DNA of 64,000 nt from Ascoidea asiatica (Eukaryota; Ascomycota; Saccharomycetes; Ascoideales; Ascoideaceae), in contig BCKQ01000003.1 of assembly GCA_001600695.1 (NCBI GenBank), forward strand, positions 868,001 through 932,000, read 5' to 3'. Below are positions 51,614 to 63,006 of this stretch, in pieces. Below the pieces are notes generated by a model. It did not search any database. It was given only the letters and a program-made list of their open reading frames with translations, and had not been told where the DNA came from. The stretch's first letter is position 1; every line of letters begins with the position of its first letter. The translations under genes and the position numbers were made by a program.

Positions 51614-53059
51614 CTATGATTTTTCAGCAGATGGAGCTGAATCTTCAGCAGCTGGAACAATTGCAGAAGTACGAGATTTAATACTTCTAATTGGTTGAGG
51701 AATATACATCTGATTTTCATCTTCATCTTGTGTTGTCCATTCACCAATTTCTGCACCATCTGTACCTAATTCTTCTTCTTCTGGTTTTAATCTTAATTTA
51801 AGAAATGGAATTTTATCCATTATAAATAAAATTATATATGTAACACAAAATGCCCATAAATCAGTTGAACAACATGCAGCTAATTGATAACCTAATTGTT
51901 TATAATGATGATTTAACCAACCACCAGAAATAGAAGTTGAACCATCAGTTGCAGCAATATAATCAGCTGCAAATAATCCTGTTAATACAGAACCAGTAAA
52001 ACCACCAACAGCATGTAATGAAAATACATCCATACCATCATCAATATGAATAAGTTTTTTAATATCAACAGCAAAATTACATGCAATTGCAGTTAAACAA
52101 CCAATTGGTACAGCAAAATAAACAGGTACAAAACCTGCAGCTGGAGTTATACCAACTAAACCTGCAATTGCTCCACAACATAAACCAACAGTTGTATATT
52201 TTTTACCACATCTAAAATAATCAACAAACATCCAAGTTAAAGCACCAACAGAAGCTGCTAAATTTGTATTAACACAAGCATAATATGATCTAATTGTTGA
52301 ATTACCTGTTGAACCACCATTAAAACCAAACCATCCAAACCAAAGAAAAACTGTACCTAAAACTAAATATGTTACAGAATGTGGTTTATATTTTGGTAAA
52401 CCTATTGAAGTTATTGGATCATGTCTTTTACCTAAAATTAATGCATAAGCTAAAGCACCACAACCACTTGTTTGATGAACAGGACCACCACCTGCAAAAT
52501 CTAAAGCACCTAAAACTGTTAACCAACCTTTTGGATTCCAAGTCCAATATGCTATTGGACAATAAACAACAGTCATCCAAATAAATAAAAAAACCATCAT
52601 TGGACCTAATCTTGCTCTTTCACAAGCTCCACCTAACATAAGTGCACCAGTAATTGCAGCAAACATACCTTGATAAAAACAAAATAAAATATCAGGTACT
52701 GTTGAAGTTACAGCAGGTGCACCTAAAACATCTTTTAAACAAAAATTTGTTAAAGTACCTAAAAAATTTGAACCATCATGAGAAAAAGCTAATGAATAAC
52801 CCCACCAAAACCATTGAAATGTGACTAAAGAAGTTGCCATAATTGAAGCCCAAATTAAAGATAAAGCATGTTTTTTACGTGCCATTCCAGAATATAATAA
52901 ACCAACACCAGGTATAATCATTATAAATACTAAAACTGAAGAAATTCCAATCCATACCATATCTGCAGCAATAAATTGAGTATTTAAATCTACAGTTAAT
53001 GAATCACCACCAGTACCAGTACCTGTAAGGCCTGAAGGTAATGCAGTTTCTTCAGACAT
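51614..53059 (-). CDS. MEP2: High-affinity ammonium transporter/sensor Mep2
   Basis: 481 residues, eleven hydrophobic helices. Mep2 takes up ammonium across the plasma membrane and triggers filamentous growth at low nitrogen. Family signatures: DMVWIGISSVLVFIMIIPGVGLLYSGMARKK, TFQWFWWGYSLAFS, GAITGALMLGGACERAR-type region, and AGFVPVYFAVPIG. Both pore histidines are present: DFAGGGPVHQTSG and DVFSLHAVGG. The first is Glu in Mep1/Mep3-type proteins, so this is the Mep2 type. The cytosolic tail keeps EEEELGTDGAEIGEW and IPQPIRS-x-KSRTSA, which corresponds to the region of the Npr1-dependent phosphorylated serine in Saccharomyces. The N-terminus carries N-x-T only as LNTQ-like sequence, so N-glycosylation is unclear. 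Confidence 0.95.
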   Translation of the reverse strand: MSEETALPSGLTGTGTGGDSLTVDLNTQFIAADMVWIGISSVLVFIMIIPGVGLLYSGMARKKHALSLIWASIMATSLVTFQWFWWGYSLAFSHDGSNFLGTLTNFCLKDVLGAPAVTSTVPDILFCFYQGMFAAITGALMLGGACERARLGPMMVFLFIWMTVVYCPIAYWTWNPKGWLTVLGALDFAGGGPVHQTSGCGALAYALILGKRHDPITSIGLPKYKPHSVTYLVLGTVFLWFGWFGFNGGSTGNSTIRSYYACVNTNLAASVGALTWMFVDYFRCGKKYTTVGLCCGAIAGLVGITPAAGFVPVYFAVPIGCLTAIACNFAVDIKKLIHIDDGMDVFSLHAVGGFTGSVLTGLFAADYIAATDGSTSISGGWLNHHYKQLGYQLAACCSTDLWAFCVTYIILFIMDKIPFLKLRLKPEEEELGTDGAEIGEWTTQDEDENQMYIPQPIRSIKSRTSAIVPAAEDSAPSAEKS

Positions 53060-55545
53060 TATCTATTGTACTTTTTTACTTTTTTACTTAATTACTTAAT
53101 TATTTAGTTCCTTGATTGATTGATTGATTGAATGAATATAATCTTAAATCCTAGAGTTTAATAAATGAATAATATACAATAGAATTATAAGAAATGATTT
53201 ATAAATTATTTATAAATTCAAATCAATTGAAGTAAGTTATGAATTCGAGAAGTGAAAACAAAACAAAAGAAAAGAAAACAAAACAAAACAAAAACAAAAG
53301 AAAGAAGAAAGAAGAAAAGAATTAAAAGAAGTAAAAGAGGTTTATTAATTGTTTTACAAATGAGAGCGAAATTGAAGTATTAAATATTATTTCTCAAAAC
53401 TTAAGTTTATAAGTTTATAAGTTTATAAGCTTAAGTTTAAACTCACAAATTCAAATATCAAAGCTTAGTAAAGTTACCGTTACACTTCTCAATACACTTG
53501 ATCAATACACTTGATACGCTTACCATTACCATTATTGTATTTTATTTTATTTTACTTAGACAAATATACCTAAAAAATGAGTTTTATAAAAGATTTTAAA
53601 TTAAACTTCTTAAAACCCATAATTATTTGATAATTATTTGATAATTATTATATATTTCAATTTAAATTAATTTTAGAATATTTAGTTTTGGAATGGAGCC
53701 ACTGATGCCTAGTAAAAAAGAAGCTAAAAATATTTAAAAAGATTTAAAAAGATTTAAAAATATTTAATTTATAAAATTTTATTAAATAAAATTATATTTT
53801 TATTTTTACGAGCATTTAATGAATTTATTAAAAACCAATAAAATGTATTAAATTGACAAAAAGAAAACCGGGATATGCAAAATATTGCAATTCCAATCAT
53901 ATACAGTATAATTTTCAAAATTGAATTGTGTGAGTGATTCATATGAAAAAGGATTAGTGAAATATATTTGTATCTATTTTAGATCCTTTAAGTCTTTTAC
54001 ATCTTTTACATCTTTTATATCTTTTCTGTTCTTCATCTTCTTCTTCTGCTTCTTCTTCTTCTTCTTCTTCTTCTTTATATTCTGTTTCATTGATTTTACA
54101 CTAAATTCCAGGGTGCTGAAGAAGCCCAAAAGAGCTGGAGCTGGAGCTGGAGCTTCCACTGTTATCCAGCCAATCAGCGCACTGAACACCGGTCCAAGAA
54201 CCCAAGAATCCAAGAATTCCCTCAGAGAGTTGGAGACTTGGCGAATGCTGAAGAAAACGCTGTGAAGACGATGGCAAAGACGCTGTGAAGACTCTTTCTT
54301 GGCTAAGAATGGCTCGTATTCTTCTTGTGGTGTCTCTCGCAGTTCCACCAGAGTTTCGTGTTTCTGCTGACTTTGCTGACTTTGCTGACTGTTCTCGGAA
54401 AATGATCAGCACACACAGCTTCAAAGGAGATCTCTCGCCAGAAGAACCATTTCCAGAAGGTTCTGCTCGTGACAAAGACGTTTCGGCGACCTTTCGAAGC
54501 AGAAGAGCCTGAATCGGAGTGGGAATAGTGCAAAACTTCGCAATATTGCAACGGCGCCAGTGCTTACATAGCACAAAACACGCCAACTTTGTCACTAAGA
54601 ACTGTGCACTCTTACACAGAGCTTGAACGCGACTCACCGGCTATAACTAGGGTACGCTTTAATATACAGAAATTATGAGTTTTGTTCTTCTTTGAATTGC
54701 TTCTTTTTTTAAAAATGGCCTTCTTCATCCAACTCCTGACTCAACAGCTACAGAGATAAGAGCTGTATAGCCAATAAAAGTTTGTTGGCTTATCTACACC
54801 TTTTAAGTTCAAGGGAATCTGCAGGATGCTATTATGGTCGCAAGGATACAAGGACCGTTTACAGCATTGCATTGCGTTGGCTTGATATCTAGTTACTATT
54901 CTAGGTTCAGACTCGCGTTTGATTCCATCTTTATTACCAGGTTATTCGTTTCTGAATCCTCGTATTTCGTATTCTTCACCTGAAATCTGCTTATCTTTTC
55001 AACTCCTCAGACCCCTGTCCCATTCACGTGAATCAAGTGGCTAGTTGTCCTGTAATTTCCGATTAACTTAACTAAGTTTTTAAAAATTCTCATTTCGGCT
55101 TTTTAATTTCCCTAATTGTAATTTTAACAACTCGGGAACTTCAGGGGCTTAATTTGAATTGAAAATTGAAAACTGAAAATTGAAAAATTATAAATTGAAA
55201 AATTATAAATCTTTATTCCCAGATTCGAACCGGTGAACTTTTTAAAAAATCTTTGAATTCCGGTTATCAAATCAGGTGACATAATTCCAAATACCCTCGT
55301 ATTTACTTTATCAAAATGTTAGGGCTCTAATAACATCTGATCAGAGCCCTGCTATCAATTTTATTAAGATTTTATTAACTATTGGAATTCTAATGAAAAA
55401 AATATAAATAAATAAATAAATAAATAAATAAATATTCAATCAATAAATAAAATAACAATTCATTCAATAAATCATTCAATAAACAAATTAATAAAATATT
55501 CAATAAAATATTCAATAAATTATTCAATAAACTATTCAATTCATA
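53060..55545. promoter_or_regulatory. 2.5-kb intergenic region, largest in the window: MEP2 and membrane-protein promoters
   Basis: Near MEP2 the DNA is A/T-rich with TTGA and AACAAAA repeats and a TTTATAAG array (53408-53440). A T/C tract of CTT units (54036-54075) precedes a GC-richer island at about 54105-54660 with AGCTGG repeats (54137-54156) and TTTGCTGAC repeats (54365-54390). Open frames inside (for example 54101-54637 minus, 178 codons) have no domain and foreign codon use. An island end at 54740-55060 includes CACGTG (55025-55030). A TTAGGGCTCTAA element (55319-55330) and inverted AGAGCCCT (55343-55350) lie about 200 bp before the next gene, followed by an AAAT run (55405-55432). 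Confidence 0.5.
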
Positions 55546-56640
55546 ATGTGGAAATCTAATATTGATTACTCTTCAAATCGTCATTTAACTGATAATATTC
55601 ATAAATTAATAAATAATGATATAAATTTAAATAATAATAATAATAATACTAGTAGTAATAACACTAATAATAACACTAATAATAACTCTAATAATAATGA
55701 TAAAATTAAAATTATACCTTTAATAAATTCAAAAAATTCTTTATCTCAATTATATAATAAATCTTCTTCTTTTCATTTTAATAAAAAATATATACCAAAT
55801 GATGCTTTAAAACAAAAAATTTTATCAAAAAATAATTTAATTTCAAATTCTAATTCAAATTTAAAAAAATCTAAATTAAATTCTAATTCTAATTCTAATT
55901 CTAATTCTAATTCTAATTCTAATTCTAATTCATTCAATTCAAATACAATTGAAATTGAAATTAAAAGAATTTTAATAAATTTATTATTTTGGTCAATATT
56001 TAAAATTTTAAAAAATTTTTTATTAATTTTTAAAATTTTTAAAAAAATCTTAATTAATAATTGGTTTTTATATTATTTCTTATTAAGTTTTCAAATTTTA
56101 TTTATTTTAAATATTTTTATGGGATTTTATAATATTTTATTTAAAAAATTCTTTAATAATTATTTTTATTTTTATTTACCAACAATTTTTTTTAAAATTT
56201 TAAATTTAAATTCAAATAAAAATAATATTATTGATAATATTAATAATAATAAAAATAATAATAATATTAATAATATTAATAATAATAATGAATTTGAAGA
56301 TACTTCTTTAAAAAATTTATCAAAAATTAATTCATTATCTTCTAAATCTTCTTTCAATTCAAATTCAAATACCAAGATTTCATTAAATTCTAAGAATAAA
56401 TCTCAATCTTTTAATGAAAATTTAAATAAAAATTTAAATACAAAAAAAAATAATTTCAATTCTTCTTTTAATCCATCTTCTTTCTCTTTAAATAATAATA
56501 ATATAAATAATAATATAAATAATAATATAAATAATAATCAAAATAATAATCAAAATTCTTCTTCTACATTCAAACCAAGTGCTAAATATCTTTATATGAT
56601 GAATACTCCAACTTTAATAAGAAAAAATGGTTATTATTGA
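55546..56640 (+). CDS. Asn-rich protein with two predicted membrane segments, unknown
   Basis: 364 residues. N-terminal 130 residues: MWKSNIDYSSNRHLTDNIHKLINND, Asn repeats, a conserved-looking IIPLINSKNSLSQLYNKSSSFHFNKKYIPNDALKQKIL, then a (NS)n run. Residues about 140-225 are hydrophobic: ILINLLFWSIFKILKNFLLIFKIFKK, then NNWFLYYFLLSFQILFILNIFMGFYNILF and a third weaker segment before KFFNNYF and FYFYLPTIFFKIL. The C-terminal 140 residues are Asn/Ser/Lys-rich and end SAKYLYMMNTPTLIRKNGYY. It would be an integral membrane protein with both ends long and disordered. Which membrane cannot be said. I do not recognise it. Confidence 0.65.
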   Translation: MWKSNIDYSSNRHLTDNIHKLINNDINLNNNNNNTSSNNTNNNTNNNSNNNDKIKIIPLINSKNSLSQLYNKSSSFHFNKKYIPNDALKQKILSKNNLISNSNSNLKKSKLNSNSNSNSNSNSNSNSNSFNSNTIEIEIKRILINLLFWSIFKILKNFLLIFKIFKKILINNWFLYYFLLSFQILFILNIFMGFYNILFKKFFNNYFYFYLPTIFFKILNLNSNKNNIIDNINNNKNNNNINNINNNNEFEDTSLKNLSKINSLSSKSSFNSNSNTKISLNSKNKSQSFNENLNKNLNTKKNNFNSSFNPSSFSLNNNNINNNINNNINNNQNNNQNSSSTFKPSAKYLYMMNTPTLIRKNGYY

Positions 56641-57232
56641 ATTAGTTATATATATATATAGCAAAATAGTAAATAAAAAAATGTTGAAATTTCAATATAT
56701 AAGAATTAAATAGAATTAATAATTAAGTAAAAAAATTAAAAAATGTATTATTATTATTATTATAATTATTATTATTATAATTATTGAAATTATTGAAATT
56801 ATTGAAATTATTGAAATTATTATTAGAAAAAAAAGTAGAATAAATGAATGAAAACAACAACTTTCTCTCTTATAATAAAAAATAAAAGAAGAGAAATTTA
56901 ATAAAAACTTATTTTTTTTTAAAAACAAAAAAACAAAAAAATAAAAGATTGAAAACAAAAGATTGAAAACAAAAGATTGAAAACAAAAGATTGAAAACAA
57001 AAGATTGAAAACTGAAGATATTTAAAATAATTATAATGATATAATTAAATAAATAAGTTAGTTAATTTATAAAAAAAATTAAATAAAAATATTATAAGTT
57101 TAAGTAAAATTATAAATTTAAATAAATATTAGTTAGAATAAATAAGTATAAGAAAAAATTTGAACAAAAAAACAAAAATAAACAAAAAAAAGGTAAATAA
57201 AAAAGTAAATAAAAAAGTAAATAAATAATAGA
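56641..57232. terminator. Convergent 3' region with a 14-bp tandem repeat
   Basis: 592 bp between the membrane-protein and PSR1 stops. It includes ATT/TTATTGAAA repeats (56742-56822), five copies of AAAAGATTGAAAAC (56943-57012), and A-rich GTAAATAAAAAA repeats (57190-57225). Confidence 0.5.
56943..57012 (+). repeat. Tandem 14-bp repeat AAAAGATTGAAAAC (5 copies)
   Basis: Five perfect consecutive units in the convergent 3' region; phased A-tracts at this period could bend DNA. Confidence 0.9.
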
Positions 57233-58858
57233 TTAAATATTGACATCAAGAACTAGACTAACATCATCAACATTTGATTTTGAAAGATCTTCTAAGAAAG
57301 GTAAAAGATCTAATAATTCATTGTCATGAGTATCAGAGAACCAGCTCGATATTGGGACAGCATGTTGTGGATGAAATATATAAGAAGCAGTAGAATTATC
57401 AATAATTATAGTTTCTTCTAAAGGTCTACCAATTTGAGATAAATTTTTAATATAATTACCTTCATAAGTATAACAACTTTCTCTAAATAATCTATGATGA
57501 ACAATTTTATGTATATCTAATTCATCAATAACAGGATCACCATATTTTGAAACACTTGCAGTAAAAATTACAACTTCAAATAATTCTCCAACTTTTTTCA
57601 TAAATTGATCAACACCAGGACGTTTAATAACATAAACATTATGAACAGCATTATCAATTTCTACAGGTATTACAAAATCTGCAGATCTTGAATATTTAAA
57701 AGAAGAATGAACTAAAGTTTCATCAAGATCTAAAATTAAACATTTTCTATTTTTTAAATTATTTGGTTTATTTTCTAATAACCAACCAGTTGAAGCTATA
57801 ACTTGATCAGGTTGAATTGCAGTTAAATCTAATTCTTCATCATCTAAATCATAATCTTGATCTTGGTTTTGATCTTGGTTTTGATCTTGGTTTTGATCTT
57901 GGTTTTGATCTTGGTTTTGATCTTGATCTTGGTTTTGGTCATTATCATTGTCAATATCATGATTATTATTTTGAATATTTGGTTGTCGAGAAATGATTTT
58001 ATTTTGAATATCTTTAGTATTATTATCAATAGTTGAATTATCATTATTTGAATTTGATTTAGTAATTGTATTATTATCTATATCATTATTATCTTGAATA
58101 TTATTTTGTATATTATTTTGTATAATATCTTTTGAATCAATTTTTATATCATTTTGTATATTATTTTGTATATTATTTTGTATATTATTTTGTATATTAT
58201 TTTGTTTATCAATTTGAATAATATCATTAGTTTTAGGACTCATTTCTTTTTGATTAATTTGATTAATTTGATTAATTTGATTATTGATGAGTATATTTTT
58301 ATTATATGAGGAATTTCTTTTTTTCTGTTTATCTTTATCTTTATTTTTTTCTTTATCTTTTATTTTATCTATTATTTTATTTTTAGTTTTATCTTTATCT
58401 TTAATATCTTTAATATCTTTAATAGGAAGTTTTGATTGATTAATATTTTTATTATTATTAATTGAAATTGGTTCATTATTTGTAGTTGAAGAATAAGTTG
58501 TTGAACTTGAAGAATTATTATTATCGTCAATTGAATTAATTAAATTTTTATTATCTTTATCAATTTTATCGATTGTATTACTATTACTATTGTTATTATT
58601 ATTCTTATTATTCTTATTATTCTTATTATTCTTATTATTCTTATTATTCTTATTATTATTATTTTTATTTGAGGATAGTTTTTTTTTATTATTTGTATTT
58701 AAAGAAGAAGAAGAATTATTTTTAATTGTTGTACCAGTATTAATTAAAGATTTTTTATCAGATTTTGAATTATTTGAAGAATTTCTTTTTGATTTTGAAG
58801 AATTTGAAGAATTTGAATTTGATGAGCAACATAAAATTGTAGATATTAATTTATCCAT
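57233..58858 (-). CDS. PSR1: Plasma-membrane HAD-type phosphatase Psr1/Psr2
   Basis: 541 residues. Psr1 and Psr2 are membrane-anchored Ser/Thr phosphatases that act with Whi2 in the sodium and general stress response. The N-terminus [13 protein letters not shown] carries the CC pair (residues 10-11) that is palmitoylated in Saccharomyces Psr1 (ILCCSS is identical). About 310 residues of low complexity follow, with NNKNNK, NIQN and QNQDQ repeats, and then a [11 protein letters not shown] motif. The C-terminal NIF/FCP1-type catalytic domain (about residues 365-541) contains [31 protein letters not shown] (catalytic DLDET), [65 protein letters not shown] and [31 protein letters not shown]. Its upstream neighbour on the same strand is FCP1, a phosphatase with the same fold. 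Confidence 0.93.
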   Translation of the reverse strand: MDKLISTILCCSSNSNSSNSSKSKRNSSNNSKSDKKSLINTGTTIKNNSSSSLNTNNKKKLSSNKNNNNKNNKNNKNNKNNKNNKNNNNNSNSNTIDKIDKDNKNLINSIDDNNNSSSSTTYSSTTNNEPISINNNKNINQSKLPIKDIKDIKDKDKTKNKIIDKIKDKEKNKDKDKQKKRNSSYNKNILINNQINQINQINQKEMSPKTNDIIQIDKQNNIQNNIQNNIQNNIQNDIKIDSKDIIQNNIQNNIQDNNDIDNNTITKSNSNNDNSTIDNNTKDIQNKIISRQPNIQNNNHDIDNDNDQNQDQDQNQDQNQDQNQDQNQDQNQDQDYDLDDEELDLTAIQPDQVIASTGWLLENKPNNLKNRKCLILDLDETLVHSSFKYSRSADFVIPVEIDNAVHNVYVIKRPGVDQFMKKVGELFEVVIFTASVSKYGDPVIDELDIHKIVHHRLFRESCYTYEGNYIKNLSQIGRPLEETIIIDNSTASYIFHPQHAVPISSWFSDTHDNELLDLLPFLEDLSKSNVDDVSLVLDVNI

Positions 58859-59814
58859 TGAAAAAAAGATTAAGAGATATATAATATATATAATATTATA
58901 ATAATATATTATAATATATTATTAATTTTATTATACAAATATATAAATGATAATTTGATGTGATGATATATATATATTAATAAATTTTAATAAGTAAACA
59001 AACAAATAGTTTATAAAAATAAAAAAAAAAAAATGAATATATTTAACTTTAGACTATTTATTGTTTAAAAAAGGAAAATTCATTTGCCAACATCAAAATA
59101 TAAATAAAGAAGTTGTATAAACAATTGATGTTTTGTAATAGTGAAAGTATTGAAGATGATTAGATGTAATTCACCTACTGTTCTTTTATTTGATTGTATT
59201 CTTGAATGAATACTTTTGATGTATTTGGAATATATGTGATATATATGTGATATATATCTGAATATATCTGAATATATCTGAATATATCTGGTATAAATTT
59301 GATAACTTTGAAATATTTCTGATAATTCTGATATTTCTGGTGTTTTTGAGATTTCTGCAGCGGGAAAAGCTCTGTTTTTTCTAAAACTCTGCGCGTGCAC
59401 ACGGCCAATGAGAGAAAATTCTGCAACGCTGCAAAGCGGAAGCAGCACGTGACGCCACTGCTGCCTGTTCTCTTCGGGTCGGATCTCTCTCCGCACGTGT
59501 CTTTTGTCTCTGTTTTTTGTGGCTTTGTCTCGTTTCTGTCTTTGTTTTTGTGTTTTTGTGTTTTGTGTTTTATTTTTGGCCTGCTTTGTTTTTTTTGCCA
59601 CCTGAAGGAGATCTGTCCCGGGTAACGGTCTCGGGACAATTGCTGTTTAAATGTCCCGTTCCGCGTTTCGGAAACTCAATCTGAAAATTTATGTGATCCA
59701 CAAACTTGGTCTCCAAACCTAAATTTAATTTTTATTTCTAGAATAACTAGAATAACTAGAATAAACTATATATATTAACAACTAAATCTTACAAAGGGAT
59801 TGAAAACCTTTCTT
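58859..59814. promoter_or_regulatory. PSR1 promoter and FCP1 3' region
   Basis: 956 bp. TATAATAT runs next to PSR1. A repeat of ATATATGTGATATATCTGA words lies at 59228-59290. A GC-richer island at about 59355-59670 contains CACGTG twice (59446-59451 and 59494-59499), a Reb1-type CCGGGTAA (59618-59625) and an inverted pair TGTCCCG (59614-59620) / CGGGACA (59632-59638). Open frames here (59080-59639 minus) are not supported. Confidence 0.55.
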
Positions 59815-61057
59815 TTATTCTTCCTCAGACGGGAGTAAATCAAGTTCTTCTTCTAATTCTGCAAAAAAATCTGCATCCATATCTGATTCAATTCCATCTT
59901 CACTCTCAGATTTATTTCCATTTCCATTTCCATTTCCATTGTCATTTACATTTACATTTACATTTGAAACATCAATATTCTCTTTTTCTTTCTTATTTTG
60001 ATTATCATTCTTATCTTTACTATTTTCATTATTTTCATTATTTACAATTTTATTCATATTTTTATCTTCCTCTATTATTTTAATTCTTTTATTACCTTCA
60101 TCTTTTGTTTTTAATGGTGAAAGTGCTTTTCTTTTCTTGATTATAACTCCTTCTGGTTCATTTATTTCTATTTTACTTTTTTCTTTCATTATATCTTTAT
60201 TTTCTTTCTCATTTTCATTTTCATTTTCATTTTCATTTTCATTATCTTTATTCTTTTCATAATCATTGTCATCATCACTTTCTTCTTCATCTTCATCTTC
60301 TTCTTCTTCTGATGAAGACTCATTTAAAAAATCATCAATTTCTTTATCAATATCATTATCTTTCCATAAATCTTCATTTGTCACTTCTTCTTCATTATCT
60401 TTCCAATTCCCATTCATATTACTCTTATTATATTCATCTGCATCTGCATCTCCATTTTCATTATTCAGTATATTTTCATTCATTACATTATTATCTATAC
60501 CTCCATTTATATCTTCTTTTAAATTCATTAGATCATTTTCATATTCATTCTCATACTCATTATCATTCTCATTCTCATTTTCATTTTCATTTTCATTTTT
60601 ATCTTGAATTTTTTGTTCCATTTTATACCTCCTTAACTCTTCCGAAGTTAATTTTATTTTATTATTATTATTTTTATCATTACTATTATTATTATCAAGA
60701 TTAAATTCAAATTTTTTTTCTTCAATTCTTTCAAAATTTACTATACATTTAAATATCCAATCTGGATGAACAATTTTAATATTATCTGAATAAAAAAATC
60801 TACCAATTCTTGCTTTATATGTATTAGGATTTCTACAAATAATATGTGTAACTTTTTTATTAACTTCTGTTGAAATTTTAGCTCCAAATGATTTTATCCA
60901 TATTATTGTATCATTAAAATTTATATCAATATTTCTTGGAAAAATTCCTGAAAATAAAAATACACAATCTTTAAATATTTCTAATTTCATTTTTGGTATA
61001 ATATCTTCAATATCTGGAATTTTGTTTAAATTTATCATTTTATTTCTTTTCCTACTC

Positions 61058-61101
<44 letters not shown>

Positions 61102-63006
61102 CGAATTTAAAGGATATAGTTTTTCCATTTCTTCGTAATATTTATCATGAATTTTATTAAGTACTTTTTCAAGATTTATTAATTCTTCATCATCATCATA
61201 TAAAAGCTTTTTAATTGTATTCTTTTTCTCTTTTTCTTCATCATCTTTCTTATCTTTTTCCTTTTTTTTATCTTCTTTATCATCTTCTTTATCTTCTTTA
61301 TTTACTTCTTCTTCTTCTTCTTTTTCTTTTGACATTTTTACTTCTTTTCCAATTTTATTTCCATTATTCTTACTTATATCTTTTTCATCATTATTATCTT
61401 GATCTCCATTCATTTCAATATTTTCTAAATTTTCTATAGTTTTATTATCATCTAATCGTTTTTGTAATTGAGCTAAAGGTCTTTCATGTTGTTGAACTTC
61501 TAAAGTTGCTGTTCTTTTCAATTCCATTTTTGAAGTTTCTTCATTTAATAATTTTGATCTTTCATTCATTTTAATATTCTTTTCTCCATTTCCATTTCCA
61601 ATATCAATATTTTTATTTTTATTTTTATTCTTATTCTTATTCTTAGTTCTAGTTTCACTGAAAATATCAATTATCAGTTCACTATCATCATTATCATCAT
61701 TAATAATCTTATCAATACCATTATTATTTTCATTTTTATCACCATTTTCATTATGAATGGATTCATCACAATTACCATTAGATACAATTGAAGGTTTTGA
61801 TGATGAATTTTTCTTTAATTCTAATGCTTTATCTTCTGTATTTTCAATAACTGTTTTAATTTCTTCATTATAAGCTTCAAGATAATTTTCTTCAATTTCT
61901 TCAATTTCTTTTCGTTTTTTTGATGGTCCTAATAATAAACCTTGTTTTGGTAAAAAATTTGAATTTATATCACCAATTCCAATAAAAAAATCATATGGTA
62001 TAACTTTTATTAAATTTGGACACCAATCCCAAACATCACCTCTATCATCAATAATTATAACCATTGAAGTATCAACAGGAAATAATCTACTTAAAGATTT
62101 TTGTAAAATTGATCCACTTTCATCTCTACTTAAAATTCTATCACCAAAAAATTTTCCATCTGGATCAATAATTTTGGAAATTTCAATTGCATATGATCTT
62201 GTTGCCATTGTATAAATATGTAATTCAAAATTTTTACTAATATTTTCTAAAAAATTTTTTAAACCTGGTCTTAATTTAACATGATACCAACATTTATTTT
62301 GTTTAATTTGTATTGATTGATTATTTATATTTGGATTTGTTGGTAAAAAAACTCTATCTTCAATTAAACAAAAAGATTTAACATCTTTTAAAGAATTATA
62401 ATTTGGATTTGTTGGATCATTTTGCCATTTTATTACAGTTGGATCAACAGCTGTATGAATAATTGTTTGATCTAAATCTACAACTAAAATTAATTTTTTT
62501 TGATTTAATAATGATCTCATATTTTGTTTTTCAGATTTTTCTGCTTCATTTAATGAAATTTTTATATCATTTGATAAGTGAGATCCAGAAATTTGATTTT
62601 GATGAAATTCATCTGTATCTTCAATAATTGCTCCACAAGTTGCACATAAACCAGCAAATTGAATTGAATGTGTACAAGGTTCTTTAATTTTTGCTATTAT
62701 AAAACCGGGATTATTAATTTCATCACCATTTTTAATAAATAATTCTTTAACAATTCCATCTAATGGAGATTGAAAAGTTCCAATTAAATTTATTTTTCTT
62801 TTCGGTCTTTCAATTCTATTTTTTTGAATATCTGATAATATTTGTGATTCTAATTCAGAATCAGGTATCTCCTCAAATGAATCATATGAATAATTTAAAA
62901 TCTCAGCTTCTTTTTTTATATGTTCATTGATGGACATCATTAATTTAGATACCCTTACTGGAAAATGTGTCCACGATGGTAAAGCTAAAGGAGTTAAATC
63001 AGACAT
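59815..63006 (-). CDS. FCP1: RNA polymerase II CTD phosphatase Fcp1
   Basis: 1063 residues from the ATG at 63006. The frame continues ten codons upstream over a TA repeat with only a TTG, so 63006 (MSDLTPLALPSWTHFPVRVSKL) is preferred. Saccharomyces Fcp1 is 732 residues. Fcp1 removes Ser2/Ser5 phosphates from the Rpb1 tail so polymerase can be recycled. An N-terminal biotinyl-like domain precedes the catalytic domain (LILVVDLDQTIIHTAVDPTVIKW with the DLDQT nucleophile, CWYHVKLRPGLKNFL, FELHIYTMATRSYAIEI, RILSRDES, VIIIDDRGDVWDW). A BRCT domain (LEIFKDCVFLFSGIFP, ITHIICRNPNTYKARIGRF, IVHPDWIFKCI) is at about residues 660-770. Long acidic Glu/Asp/Asn inserts separate the domains. The C-terminus (ADFFAELEEELDLLP) fits the TFIIF-binding acidic tail. 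Confidence 0.95.

Noticed and set aside
54101-54637. 178-codon open frame on the minus strand
   Set aside because: Codon use is unlike every real gene here, no domain is seen, overlapping frames are open on both strands, and it coincides with a GC-richer island that has fewer chance stops.
55205-55245. Sequence resembling a tRNA T-arm (reverse strand GGTTCGAATCTGG)
   Set aside because: The loop word fits a B box but there is no acceptor stem, D-arm or anticodon stem at the right distance upstream.
59080-59639. Overlapping open frames of 154-173 codons on the minus strand
   Set aside because: Lys/Thr/Gln-rich readings of simple repeats in the PSR1 promoter; no conserved sequence recognised.
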